Shown in pieces: positions 26,459 to 35,528 of a DNA stretch of 64,000 nt. Numbering within the stretch: position 1 is the first letter of the stretch; every line of letters starts with the position of its first letter. Both the position numbers and the translations under genes were made by a program. Under the pieces are notes generated by a model, which saw only the letters and a program-made list of their open reading frames with translations, had not been told where the DNA came from and ran no database searches. The stretch spans positions 372,001 to 436,000 of the forward strand of contig NZ_JALPSC010000002.1 of NCBI RefSeq assembly GCF_023217965.1, read 5' to 3'. Origin of the DNA: Prevotella sp. E13-27 (GTDB lineage Bacteria; Bacteroidota; Bacteroidia; Bacteroidales; Bacteroidaceae).

Positions 26459-29011
26459 ATGAGAAAAACTATATTGTTATCATTAATGTTTGTCGCGCTG
26501 GGCTGCATTGCTGTGCATGCTCAGCGCGCAACGCTGCGTATAGATGCCCAGAAGAAGTATCAACGCATAACGGGTTTCGGAGGCTTCGTCTGCTCACCAC
26601 AGTTCCAGTATAACCACATGTCAACTGCTGATATAAAGAAAGTGTGGGGCCCGACGAGTACGGTGGGATGTAACATCATGCGTCTCTACATTCCTGTGGG
26701 TAGAAACTCATGGAGCCAGTCGCTGCAGACGGCTAAGACCGCCAAGCAGTTGGGACTCATAGTTTTCGCTTCGCCTTGGGGACAGCCTGCGGAGTGGAAG
26801 ACTAACAACTCCATTAATGCAAAGAACAAAGGCGAGGATGCAGGCTCGCTGAAAAAAGAAAACTGGGCCGACTATGCTCAATATCTGGAGGATTATGTCC
26901 AGTATCTGCGCGACAACGGTGTGGAGCTCGATGCCATCTCCATTCAGAACGAGCCCGACTGGCCTTGCTCTTATGCAGGATGCATCTGGTCGGCATCGGA
27001 AATAGCTGAGTTCGTAAAGACCTATGGCAAGAACATCAGCTGTAAGGTCATAGCGCCTGAGACTCTTGCCGTGAGAGACGACTATGTCAACGCCCTGAAC
27101 AACATGCAGACGCTCGAAGGTTTCGATATCTACGGCGGACACCAGTACGGCGGCATCCAGTCGGCATACAAGAACCTTGGCAAGAAGGGTAAGGAGATAT
27201 GGATGACGGAGTATCTCATCAACTGGAACGAGGCAGAGAACAATACTCGTAACTTCGACTTCTCAAAGGATTTCTTCGACTTCTTCCGTGCCATCAACGT
27301 TTGCATGCTTGGCGACTTCAACGCATGGATTCACTATGCAGCAAAGCGCTACTACGGCATGTTGGGCGATGGACAGCGTGGCACGACGACAAGCGTGGTG
27401 ACAAAGCGTGGATATATTATGGCACACTTCGCAAAGTCGGTAACAGGCATGACACGCGTAGAGGGAATATTCAGCGACGATGCAGAGACAGCTCTTGAGG
27501 GCTCAGCCTATCTGTCGCAGACAGGCGACACGGTGGTGGCTGTGATAGCCAACCCATCGGACAACGAGCGCACGCTGCTGATGGATCTGCCGTTCTATAC
27601 ACAAAGCGGAATGACTTATACTACAACGAAGACGAAGAACTATTATAAGAAGGCGCTTTCTTATGACGCAGAAACTTGCCGTCCAGAGGTGCAGGTGGCG
27701 GCACAGAGTGTGTTTACGGCGATGTTCGTTCGCAGTCGTGACCGTCAGGTGTCAAACATGAAGGGTTCAATAGCTCGTTTCGACATGATAGAGAACCAGA
27801 CGACAACAAAGTCGACATTTGGAACAACATATAAACTGTCGAACAAGACAAAGACCTTCGACCATTCAAATCCACTTTTCTCTTCTAAGACAAATGCTGC
27901 CAGCGGATATGTTAAGCTGAGCAACCGTTTCGACAAGTTGGTGATGCATGTTAATTCAATCAGCTCAACGATGAACCTCAGTTCGGCTAAGACAACGCTC
28001 ATCTATGTGAACAAAAAAGGTGAGGTGGCTTCTCATGATTATGGCGATTTAGACCTGAACAGAGGCAGCAACTTAAATCTTGTCTTCGACCTCTCGCCGG
28101 CAACACTCGCCGACGGTTGTATAGGCATCATCTCTATGACAAATAACAACTGGAGCTCTACACTTACATTAAAGTTCGGCGATGTGTATCTGTCAAACGG
28201 AGGCAACTATTCAGCTACGCTCAGCGGCGCTTATGTTGAAGACGACAGCAATGTGTATGACTATACCACCGACCCTTCGTGCACAAGCATTGACATGTCG
28301 GCTGTGACAGAACTGCCTTCATCGCTGCCCTGGCTAAATAATAATAAGGTGGTGTTTGCTGCTGCAGAGACTCCTTTCAATGAGGGTCAGACCAACGTGG
28401 TAAAGGGCACGTCATGCTCTTTGCTCTCGCTGAGCGACGCTGGAGGCGACTTCCGTCCAAAGACATCGTTCACAGCAGAGAAGGCAGAGATAAGTCTTAA
28501 TGTGGAAGGAATGAGACTCGTGGCTCTTCCCTTTGCTGCCGTGGTGCCTGAGAACGTCAAGGCATACAAGGTGAACAACAACTACGAACTGCTGCCAACA
28601 GAAAATATTGAGGCAAACCAGCCAGTGGTGATAGTTGCCAATGGCGAGGTGGTGATAGAGGGTAGCGGAAGCGTAAATGCTGTTACTGCAGAACAGAGCG
28701 ACATGATGCTTGGAACATCAGTTGAGGTGCCTCTCTATGCCGGCGACTATGTGCTTGGCAATGTTGATGGACAATGGGGATTTGTGAAGCTTACAGCAGC
28801 CTCAAAACTTGTTCCGTTTGGCGTGTATGCACAGCTCAACTCAGCCAGCGATTTCGTGGCATTCGACCTCTCGGCTACAGGAGTTAATAATATTGCAAAT
28901 GAACTGCGCACCCATTATAATCGTGCATTTAACGTGATGGGACAACGCGTCAGCTTAACAAATAAAGGCTTAGTAATTGTTAACGGTAGAAAGCAATTTC
29001 ATAGAAAATGA
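26459..29011 (+). CDS. GH30 xylanase with long C-terminal extension
   Basis: This 850-residue secreted family 30 hydrolase is probably a xylanase. The signal peptide ends near residue 21. The barrel starts RITGFGGFVCSPQFQYNH and has acid/base Glu165 in SIQNEPDWP and nucleophile Glu251 in EIWMTEYLINW; the side beta domain follows to about residue 425. Residues about 430-620 form a beta-rich, possibly binding module. Residues about 650-800 form another beta domain. The end (FNVMGQRVSLTNKGLVIVNG, then basic residues) resembles the short C-terminal cell-surface/T9SS-like tails of Prevotella hydrolases. It follows GH10-CE1 by 10 bases. Substrate is inferred from that neighbour. Confidence 0.85.
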   Translation: MRKTILLSLMFVALGCIAVHAQRATLRIDAQKKYQRITGFGGFVCSPQFQYNHMSTADIKKVWGPTSTVGCNIMRLYIPVGRNSWSQSLQTAKTAKQLGLIVFASPWGQPAEWKTNNSINAKNKGEDAGSLKKENWADYAQYLEDYVQYLRDNGVELDAISIQNEPDWPCSYAGCIWSASEIAEFVKTYGKNISCKVIAPETLAVRDDYVNALNNMQTLEGFDIYGGHQYGGIQSAYKNLGKKGKEIWMTEYLINWNEAENNTRNFDFSKDFFDFFRAINVCMLGDFNAWIHYAAKRYYGMLGDGQRGTTTSVVTKRGYIMAHFAKSVTGMTRVEGIFSDDAETALEGSAYLSQTGDTVVAVIANPSDNERTLLMDLPFYTQSGMTYTTTKTKNYYKKALSYDAETCRPEVQVAAQSVFTAMFVRSRDRQVSNMKGSIARFDMIENQTTTKSTFGTTYKLSNKTKTFDHSNPLFSSKTNAASGYVKLSNRFDKLVMHVNSISSTMNLSSAKTTLIYVNKKGEVASHDYGDLDLNRGSNLNLVFDLSPATLADGCIGIISMTNNNWSSTLTLKFGDVYLSNGGNYSATLSGAYVEDDSNVYDYTTDPSCTSIDMSAVTELPSSLPWLNNNKVVFAAAETPFNEGQTNVVKGTSCSLLSLSDAGGDFRPKTSFTAEKAEISLNVEGMRLVALPFAAVVPENVKAYKVNNNYELLPTENIEANQPVVIVANGEVVIEGSGSVNAVTAEQSDMMLGTSVEVPLYAGDYVLGNVDGQWGFVKLTAASKLVPFGVYAQLNSASDFVAFDLSATGVNNIANELRTHYNRAFNVMGQRVSLTNKGLVIVNGRKQFHRK

Positions 29012-29149
29012 TTGCAAAAATTAAGAAATATCGGATATATGTTATAAAACATATACTAATATTTGCTTCGTTGATGTAAATCAATTACTTTTGCAATCGT
29101 TATCCTGAATACAATCTTTTTACCTTAAAAAGACTAATACCTATTAATA

Positions 29150-29191
29150 AAGTGCTCTACGCTGTGAAGCGTGGAGCACTTAAACGTTTTT
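29150..29191. terminator. Terminator between convergent GH30 and DnaJ-like genes
   Basis: AAGTGCTCTACGC and GCGTGGAGCACTT form a 13-bp stem with one G-T pair and a 6-base loop, followed by AAACGTTTTT. Confidence 0.8.
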
Positions 29192-29873
29192 AAGCATTAC
29201 GCATCTGCATGAGCAGCTCTTTCTGACGCTCAGACAAATTTGTTGGCAGAGTAACGTTATATGTCAGAATGACATTGGCTCCACCTTGTCCTTTGTTGGG
29301 AAGTCTTACCTTAGAGCCAGGCTGTGTGCCAGGCTTTACCTTCAAGCGCAGCTTCTTGCCATTGAGACTGACGATAATCTCTCCACCAAGTAGGGCGGTG
29401 TAGAGGTCTATGTTTACTGAGACCTGCTGTTCTTGTGGGTTGCAACCAAACGGATTGCCACATCCATGGGCAGAGTTGCTGTCAAATGGATTGCCTCCAC
29501 GGAAGCCGCCACCACCAAACAGATTCTCAAAGAACGAGCTAAAATGACCATTGCCGTCGCCAGAGAACTGAGAGAAGTCAAAACCTCCAAACGGAGAACC
29601 GCTGCCATCACCACCAAAGGGAGAACCATTGCCGCCAAAAGCATCGGCCTGCTTCCAGTTCTCACCATATTGGTCATACTTGCGACGCTTCTCTTCGTCG
29701 CCTATAACAGCATAAGCCTCGTTAAGCGCCTGGAACTTTGCCTTAGCCTTAGGATCATCAGGATGAAGATCGGGATGAAACTGCTTGGCACGCTTCAGGT
29801 ATGCCTTCTTTACTTCTGCCTGTGGGATGGTCTTATCGACCCCTAGAATCTTGTAATAATCTACAAATGCCAT
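29190..29873 (-). CDS. DnaJ-like (CbpA-type) co-chaperone
   Basis: This 227-residue J-domain protein stimulates DnaK and may bind nucleoid DNA as CbpA does. The J domain (residues 4-70) has FHPDLHPDD with the essential HPD. A Gly/Phe-rich linker (FGGNGSPFGGDGSG and following) is followed by one C-terminal substrate-binding domain. There is no CxxCxGxG zinc region, so it is class II. The ATG at 29873 is chosen because MAFVDYYKILGVD is the canonical J-domain start and GGAGA lies upstream. An upstream extension is low-complexity sequence from the promoter repeats. Confidence 0.88.
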   Translation of the reverse strand: MAFVDYYKILGVDKTIPQAEVKKAYLKRAKQFHPDLHPDDPKAKAKFQALNEAYAVIGDEEKRRKYDQYGENWKQADAFGGNGSPFGGDGSGSPFGGFDFSQFSGDGNGHFSSFFENLFGGGGFRGGNPFDSNSAHGCGNPFGCNPQEQQVSVNIDLYTALLGGEIIVSLNGKKLRLKVKPGTQPGSKVRLPNKGQGGANVILTYNVTLPTNLSERQKELLMQMRNA

Positions 29874-29949
29874 AGTCTGTTTCTCCTTTCTTTTTAAAAA
29901 TCTTACTGCAAAAAATATGCCAAAATACAAAGAATTAATAAAAGCATGC

Positions 29950-30149
29950 TTTCTTTTTGTTCTTCTCTCGTTTTTTTGTAACTCTGGCTTCGCCGAAGTT
30001 ACAGGCACTCGGAAGAAAAAGAAAATGTGATTTTCTTTGTTCTTCTCTCGTTTTTTTGTAACTTTGCGACAAAGTCGCGATGTTACTCCGTCTCGGAAGA
30101 AAAAACAAACGCGTTTGTTTTGTTCTTCTCTCGACTTTTCGTAACTTTG
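29950..30149 (+). repeat. Three tandem promoter-like repeats before the flippase-like gene
   Basis: The core GTTCTTCTCTCG recurs at 29959, 30039 and 30122 (80- and 83-base steps). It is followed each time by a T-rich run and TAACTCTG (29979), TAACTTTG (30059-30066) or TAACTTTG (30142-30149). The last two match the -7 consensus. Small hairpins (GGCTTCGCC; GCGACAAAGTCGC) lie between units. Confidence 0.7.
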
Positions 30150-30158
30150 CCATCTGAT

Positions 30159-31154
30159 ATGAAGATAGTTCGTAACATCATAAATGTTTTGATGCCGCTG
30201 GTTCTCGGTGGAGGCATCCTCTATTGGATGTATCGTGGTGAGAACCTTGACCATATTATATATATGATACAGCATGAGATGAACTGGACATGGATGCTGT
30301 TGTCGTTGCCGTTTGGAGTGCTGGCACAGGCTTTTCGCGGATGGCGCTGGCGACAGACGCTGGAACCGACAGGGGAAAAGGTGCGCAGTAGCGTGGCAGT
30401 CTCTTCAATATTCATGTCATATGCCTCATCGCTCGTTATTCCTCGTATCGGCGAGTTTATGCGTTGCGCCATACTCAAGCGATGGGATGGGGTGTCGTTC
30501 TCAAAAGCCATTGGTACCGTTGTGACAGAGCGTGCCGTTGACTCCATCGTTGTATTGTTGGTCACAGGCTCAACGCTTCTCTTCCAGATGAGCGTGTTTG
30601 GCACCTTCTTCGAGCGTACTGGCACATCGGTAAGCGGAATATTCCAGTCGTTCTCTGTTACAGGCTATCTCGTAACATTCCTCTGCGGTATTGCGGCGAT
30701 GATTTTGCTATACATGCTGTTGAGACGCTTATCTATATATAATAAGGTGAAGGCAACACTTAGCGGAATACTTGAAGGAGTGCTGTCGCTTCGCAAGGTG
30801 AAGAACCTGCCTTTGTTCCTTTTCTTCACCATTGGTATATGGCTGAGCTATTTCCTTCACTATTATCTCACTTTCTTCTGCTTCGACTTTACTTCAGACC
30901 TCGGACTGGCATGTGGACTCGTCTCTTTCGTCGTGGGGTCTATAGCAGTAATCGTACCGACTCCCAATGGCGCAGGGCCTTGGCATTTCGCTGTAAAGAC
31001 CATGCTCATCCTTTATGGCGTTCAGGACGAGAAAGCACTTGCCTTTGTTCTCGTGGTACATACTTTGCAGACAATTCTTGTTATAATTATAGGCATGTGG
31101 GCATGGGCTCGGCTGAGCTTCATCCCTCATATCACTAAAACAGTAAAACTATGA
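30159..31154 (+). CDS. Lysylphosphatidylglycerol synthase/flippase-like membrane protein
   Basis: This 331-residue integral membrane protein of the LPG_synthase_TM (YbhN/UPF0104) type has about eight hydrophobic helices. Family-typical elements include LAQAFRGWRWRQTL, SLVIPRIGEFMRC near the first third, and IVPTPNGAGPWHFAVKTML near the end. It lacks the soluble aminoacyl-transferase domain of MprF, so a lipid transport role is more likely than lysyl transfer. The ATG at 30159 lies 9 bases after the last TAACTTTG box; an upstream in-frame extension runs through promoter repeats and is rejected. Its stop overlaps the pepD start by four bases. Confidence 0.82.
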   Translation: MKIVRNIINVLMPLVLGGGILYWMYRGENLDHIIYMIQHEMNWTWMLLSLPFGVLAQAFRGWRWRQTLEPTGEKVRSSVAVSSIFMSYASSLVIPRIGEFMRCAILKRWDGVSFSKAIGTVVTERAVDSIVVLLVTGSTLLFQMSVFGTFFERTGTSVSGIFQSFSVTGYLVTFLCGIAAMILLYMLLRRLSIYNKVKATLSGILEGVLSLRKVKNLPLFLFFTIGIWLSYFLHYYLTFFCFDFTSDLGLACGLVSFVVGSIAVIVPTPNGAGPWHFAVKTMLILYGVQDEKALAFVLVVHTLQTILVIIIGMWAWARLSFIPHITKTVKL

Positions 31155-32614
31155 ACAACGAAATTCAAAACCTTAAGCCAGAATGCATCTGGCGCAACTT
31201 CTATTCTTTGACACAGGTTCCACGTCCATCAGGTCATCTGGAGAAAATTCAGCAGTTCCTGCTCGACTTTGGTAAGAAAGCTGGCGTGGAAGCATTCAAG
31301 GATCCTGCTGGAAACATAGTGTTCCGCAAGCCTGCAACTCCAGGTATGGAGAACCGCAAGGGAATAATCCTTCAGGCTCACATGGACATGGTTCCACAGA
31401 AGACACCTGAGTCTAAGCACAATTTCGAGACCGACCCTATAGAGCCATGGATTGATGGCGAATGGGTGAAGGCAAAAGGTACTACTCTTGGTGCCGACAA
31501 TGGACTGGGTGTAGCTGCCATAATGTCTGTCATGGAAGATAAGACGCTGGTTCACGGACCTATTGATGCTCTTATTACAGCCGACGAGGAGACAGGCATG
31601 TATGGTGCCAACGACCTGCCAGAAGGTGAGCTACATGGTGATATTCTGTTGAATCTTGACTCAGAGACCTGGGGAAAATTCGTTATTGGCTCTGCAGGAG
31701 GCATTGATGTAACTGCTACTCTTGATTATAAAGAGGTGGAGACCGATAGTGAGGATGCTGCTGTGCGTGTTACTGTAAAGGGACTGCGTGGAGGACACTC
31801 TGGTTTGGAGATTCATGAAGGTCGTGGCAATGCCAATAAGCTTATGGTACAGATGGTTCGTGAGTTCATTGAGGAGTGTGAGGCTCGTCTGGCCAGCTGG
31901 CATGGAGGTAACATGCGAAATGCTATTCCTTTCAAGGCAGAGACTGTGCTCACTCTTCCTAAGGAGAATGTTGCAGCGTTGAAGGAACTTGCTGCTGAAT
32001 GGCAGGAAGACTTCCGCGACCAGTATAAGACTATTGAGACTCTGGGTATTGAGATAACGGTGGAAGATGTGGAGACACCAAAGACTGAGGTACCTGTTGA
32101 GATACAGGACAATCTGGTGAACGCTATCTATGGTTGCCACAATGGAGTTATCCGCATGATTCCAAGCTATCCTGACGTAGTGGAGACTTCTTCTAATCTT
32201 GCCATCATCGATATAGAGGGTGGAAGCGCTGCCCTGAAGATTCTCGCTCGCTCTAGTCGTGAGGATATGAAGGACTATGTTGTCAAGACTCTTGAAAGCT
32301 GCTTCTCTATGGCAGGCATGAAGGTAAAGACCGCAGGTTCTTATGGCGGATGGGATCCAAACCCAAATTCAGAGATTCTGCACCTCTTGCTGAAAGAGTA
32401 TAAGGAGCTGTTCGGACAGGAAGGCATCATACAGGTTGACCATGCTGGTCTTGAGTGCTCAGTAATCCTTGGCAAGTATCCTCATCTCGATGTTGTAAGC
32501 CTTGGTCCTACTATGCGCTCACCTCATACTACAACAGAACGTGCTCTTATTGAAACGGTTGAGCCATTCTGGAAACTTCTGAAGAAAACTTTGGCAGATG
32601 TTCCTGCTAAATAA
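31151..32614 (+). CDS. pepD: Aminoacyl-histidine dipeptidase (cytosol nonspecific dipeptidase)
   Basis: This 487-residue cytoplasmic metallopeptidase of family M20 hydrolyses dipeptides such as Xaa-His. The zinc site appears as LQAHMDMVPQ, TTLGADNGLGVAA with the bridging Asp, and ITADEETGMYGA with the catalytic Glu and a ligand. GLRGGHSGLEIHEGRGN marks the dimerisation/lid domain. The C-terminal TMRSPHTTTERALIETV supplies the last ligand. Length and motifs match PepD. The ATGA overlap with the preceding membrane protein gene indicates coupling. Confidence 0.95.
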   Translation: MNNEIQNLKPECIWRNFYSLTQVPRPSGHLEKIQQFLLDFGKKAGVEAFKDPAGNIVFRKPATPGMENRKGIILQAHMDMVPQKTPESKHNFETDPIEPWIDGEWVKAKGTTLGADNGLGVAAIMSVMEDKTLVHGPIDALITADEETGMYGANDLPEGELHGDILLNLDSETWGKFVIGSAGGIDVTATLDYKEVETDSEDAAVRVTVKGLRGGHSGLEIHEGRGNANKLMVQMVREFIEECEARLASWHGGNMRNAIPFKAETVLTLPKENVAALKELAAEWQEDFRDQYKTIETLGIEITVEDVETPKTEVPVEIQDNLVNAIYGCHNGVIRMIPSYPDVVETSSNLAIIDIEGGSAALKILARSSREDMKDYVVKTLESCFSMAGMKVKTAGSYGGWDPNPNSEILHLLLKEYKELFGQEGIIQVDHAGLECSVILGKYPHLDVVSLGPTMRSPHTTTERALIETVEPFWKLLKKTLADVPAK

Positions 32615-32658
32615 GAAGTGAAGTGTGACAATAATCATAATAAGACTATAATAGTCGT

Positions 32659-32691
32659 GTGTGCGGGCACAATTTTGTTGTGTTCGCACAC
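32659..32691 (+). terminator. Strong hairpin after pepD
   Basis: GTGTGCGGGCACAA and TTGTGTTCGCACAC pair over 14 positions (two G-T pairs) around a TTTTG loop, 45 bases after the pepD stop. The trailing U run is weak, so it may be a terminator or a 3' stabiliser. Confidence 0.6.
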
Positions 32692-32773
32692 AATTATATT
32701 GATTTGTGTCAATAATAAGCAAATTTTTTCGAGAAAAGCAATGAAATGTTATGCATGGGTGTGGAAAACTTCT

Positions 32774-32781
32774 TACCTTTG
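32774..32781 (+). promoter_or_regulatory. -7 box for a possible noncoding transcript
   Basis: TACCTTTG matches the consensus in the pepD-MATE gap, but no open reading frame follows on this strand. Confidence 0.5.
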
Positions 32782-32787
32782 CATCGT

Positions 32788-33210
32788 CAAACAAAAAGAA
32801 TGACAAGTGATCTTCAATAGAGAATTTAGTTTTAGGTGAAAGATTGGTAAAGGTATTAGAAACTTCATAGGTAAGAAAGATTTTTGAATAGAGAAAGTTT
32901 TAGAAAGTTAGTATTAAGGATTAGTTTTGAAAAGTTTTGATAGGTAAAGTTGGTTTTTGATTAGGTAAAGATTGTTATTAGATTCAGGATTAAGGTGTTA
33001 GTTACTGAAAGGTAGAAAAGAAAGATTGGATTAAGGATAACAGAAGATGTAGCAGGGGCGTCGAGACGACGCGTACTGCAATGCCGAGGGGGGACGTCCC
33101 GAGAAAGATAGGGAACCGAAAACCCTCAAGGCTTAATAAAATGAAAGTTTTTAGTTATTAATATCGAATAGAGCAGCACTTAAGGTTTTTACCTTGGTGT
33201 TGCTTCTTTC
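32788..33210 (+). ncRNA. Candidate structured noncoding RNA
   Basis: This gene-free stretch lies between a -7 box (32774-32781) and a terminator (33172-33204). The first 260 bases are A/G/T-rich with recurring GGTAAAG and TTAGT motifs. The last part is GC-rich: GCGTCG-AGA-CGACGC inside GCAG/CTGC, then the palindrome GGGACGTCCC, then GGGAACCGAAAACCC. It does not show the signature segments of RNase P, tmRNA or SRP RNA known to me. It could be 6S-like, a small regulatory RNA or an unknown RNA. No Met-initiated coding potential is visible on the + strand. Confidence 0.4.
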
Positions 33211-33212
33211 GT
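33172..33212 (+). terminator. Terminator of the candidate RNA
   Basis: AGCAGCACTTAAGG pairs with CCTTGGTGTTGCT over 13 positions with one bulged C and a TTTTTA loop, followed by TCTTTCGTT. Confidence 0.65.
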
Positions 33213-33280
33213 TATAGGTGCTTTCGAGGATTATTCGTTATATATGTTTTCGAGTTTTTTATTCTACTAAAGCAGAGATA

Positions 33281-34642
33281 TCATCGTTTCTCTTTTATCC
33301 ATTTGCCCTGAAACAGTCGGGTGAGGAAGGCGATTCCTCGACATGTTAGGTCGATGGCCATGGCTATCCACACACCTTTCAGTCCGAAGCGTGGAGCCAT
33401 CCATGCAGCAAGTGTAAGACGCACTCCCCACATTGACGAGAGACTCATTATTGCAGGGATGAGAGTATCGCCAGCACCAATGAATACACCATTAGCTACA
33501 ATCATGGCAGCGAACATTGGTTCTGCGAAGGCTTCTATGCGCAGAGCAACAGCTCCTTGGCTAATGATTTCTCCTACTGGCGTCATTATTGACATCAGCT
33601 CTGGAGCGAAGATAAACATCAGGGCACCCATTATGGTCATGACAACCATGCCCAGTCCAACTGACATATAAGCAAAAGAACGCGTCAGCACTTTCTGTCC
33701 AGCGCCGATGCTTTGGCCTATAAGTGTCGTTGCTGCTTCAGCTATGCCGTAGCCAGGCATGTAGCAAAGACTCTCAACGGTGATGGCGAGTGAGTTGGCA
33801 GCAATGGCTATTGTCCCTAAAGGAGCGACGATAGTTGTGCTAACTATTTGAGCGCCACCCATCAGCAGATGCTGGAATCCCATAGGTGCGCCAATCTTTA
33901 TGGCGGTCTTCACCGTTTGGGCTTCAGGACGGAATGAACCTGGGCGACCTTTGAGGCTGAGCATATCGCTGCGTATAAGCAGGAAATAGAGCATCAGCGC
34001 TGCTGTGATAAGCTCTGCCAAAGCTGTTCCAAGTGCTGCACCTGCAACGCCCATATTCAGGATATAGATGAAGCAATAGTTGAACACTACGTCGAGCACG
34101 CACATCATTATGTTCAATGCCGACGGAATCTTCATGTTACCAGAACATTTGAGCATTGAGCCAGCCAGTCCTTCCATTTGGAAGAACATTCCTGCGATTC
34201 CGATTATTAGGAAGTAGAGAGAAGCATCAGACGCAATATCATCATTACCACCAAGCCAAAATGGTAGTCGTGTGTGGATGGCTATGCAGATAAATGAGAG
34301 CATGGCGCTCCAAATGAGACAGCAGATGAGACTCTGTCGCAACACTCGCCGTGCACTCTCGAAGTCGTTGGCACCAATAAAGTGTGCTACCTGTACAGAG
34401 AATCCAAGTGATGCTGCCGATGCCAATCCGCCCATGAGCCATGTCGTTGTCTCGACAATGCCTATGGCAGCTGTAGCACGCTCTCCAAGATGTCCCACCA
34501 TTGCTGCATCGATGAAGAACATCACCGTGGCGGAGATCTGTGCCAGTATGCTGGGGATACTCAGATTGACAATCAACCGCAGTTTCTCGCTGCGAGTCAT
34601 TGGCCGTCCCTCGCGAATATATGATAACAGGTCGCTTTTCAC
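33281..34642 (-). CDS. MATE family efflux transporter
   Basis: This 453-residue inner-membrane protein has twelve hydrophobic helices in two related halves. MATE-typical elements include LSIPSILAQISATVMFFIDAAMVGHLG, with Asp in helix 1, and ATTWLMGGLASAASLGFSVQVAHFIGA. The second half contains EAATTLIGQSIGAGQ. It probably exports cationic drugs or metabolites in exchange for Na+ or H+. The start overlaps the stop of the upstream M15 peptidase gene by four bases, so the two share a transcript. Confidence 0.93.
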   Translation of the reverse strand: MKSDLLSYIREGRPMTRSEKLRLIVNLSIPSILAQISATVMFFIDAAMVGHLGERATAAIGIVETTTWLMGGLASAASLGFSVQVAHFIGANDFESARRVLRQSLICCLIWSAMLSFICIAIHTRLPFWLGGNDDIASDASLYFLIIGIAGMFFQMEGLAGSMLKCSGNMKIPSALNIMMCVLDVVFNYCFIYILNMGVAGAALGTALAELITAALMLYFLLIRSDMLSLKGRPGSFRPEAQTVKTAIKIGAPMGFQHLLMGGAQIVSTTIVAPLGTIAIAANSLAITVESLCYMPGYGIAEAATTLIGQSIGAGQKVLTRSFAYMSVGLGMVVMTIMGALMFIFAPELMSIMTPVGEIISQGAVALRIEAFAEPMFAAMIVANGVFIGAGDTLIPAIMSLSSMWGVRLTLAAWMAPRFGLKGVWIAMAIDLTCRGIAFLTRLFQGKWIKEKR

Positions 34643-35364
34643 TTCTCGTTTCTTAATTCAAAATGCTGATAGTCTTTGCAAGTGCGCCATTCGCCGCCCC
34701 ATGTGAATCCCTGTTCCTTGAAGAGACGATAACAGAGGTCGCCTTTCGTTATCTTGTAGCGGAAAGAACGGGAACGGTCACAGAAAACGGCCGATGTCGA
34801 TGGCTGTACGTGGAGGCTTCCATCGCGTCGTTTCTTTATGTATGGGTTGTAGCGGGTGTTGACGTCAACGGCTAACCCTTGTGCATGCTTTGATAGCTGG
34901 CTGCTCTTTGCCACAGAACGATAGCAAAAGCATGATGTGTTGTTTGCTCTCATCTGTTGTTCATCATTGGCATCATAGACATCGGGCAGCACCATGCGTT
35001 CTATTGGGTAGTGGTTGTCATAGAGCTTCCTAAAAATGTAGAGCAGTTTGTCGGCTATAGCCTTGTTGCAAACCATTTCTCCAAGATGTGTGCGCCTGTC
35101 GTAGTCCCAATGGAGTACACGAAGGTATCTCAAATCGTCACGCCCTATGTATGGATTGGCCTTATAACTCTTGCCTTGCATTTTCTCCCAGATAGTGTCT
35201 GGTATCGGCTCGCTGACGAAACATTTGTCCACTCCGCCATAAGCCGTGATAGCCTCTGTTGTCACGGTCTGTCCTGCACGCCATTCCTTAAGTATTGAAC
35301 TGTCGGGTGGGGTGGCACTCGTCGTGATTATGGTAATGAGAAAACAAATGAATAATTGTTTCAT
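34639..35364 (-). CDS. M15 family peptidase (VanY-like D-Ala-D-Ala carboxypeptidase)
   Basis: This secreted peptidase of about 241 residues probably trims peptidoglycan peptides. A signal peptide starts MKQLFICFLITIITTSATPP. The M15 zinc motif is visible: SKHAQGLAVDVNTRYNP (SxHxxGxAxD) and a downstream KDYQHFEL with the third ligand His; the general base is in the same region. The ATG at 35364 is chosen because the signal peptide begins there. An in-frame ATG at 35373 would add three residues and is also possible. It is the first gene of a two-gene operon with the MATE transporter. Confidence 0.88.
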   Translation of the reverse strand: MKQLFICFLITIITTSATPPDSSILKEWRAGQTVTTEAITAYGGVDKCFVSEPIPDTIWEKMQGKSYKANPYIGRDDLRYLRVLHWDYDRRTHLGEMVCNKAIADKLLYIFRKLYDNHYPIERMVLPDVYDANDEQQMRANNTSCFCYRSVAKSSQLSKHAQGLAVDVNTRYNPYIKKRRDGSLHVQPSTSAVFCDRSRSFRYKITKGDLCYRLFKEQGFTWGGEWRTCKDYQHFELRNEK

Positions 35365-35390
35365 CGAAATCATTTTTATCAATATTGGGA

Positions 35391-35398
35391 CAAAGGTA
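35391..35398 (-). promoter_or_regulatory. -7 box for the M15-MATE operon
   Basis: The minus strand reads TACCTTTG, 26 bases before the chosen ATG. Confidence 0.5.
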
Positions 35399-35472
35399 AT
35401 AAAAACTGAGAAACTTACTGCATTATTTGAATAATTTCATAGCTCTTTGACGAAGAATAGATAAATAATGTT

Positions 35473-35480
35473 TAACTTTG
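35473..35480 (+). promoter_or_regulatory. -7 box for the pectin esterase operon
   Basis: TAACTTTG, with TTTG at 35446-35449 upstream (spacer slightly long), lies 48 bases before the esterase start. Confidence 0.5.
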
Positions 35481-35528
35481 TGGCCAATAAACTAAAATAT
35501 GACGTGTAAACCTAAATAGATATTCCTT

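Noticed and set aside
29190..30275. 361-residue extended start for the DnaJ-like protein
   Set aside because: The extra residues are Lys/Arg/Phe-rich low-complexity sequence encoded by the promoter repeats; MAFVDYYKILGVD is the canonical J-domain start.
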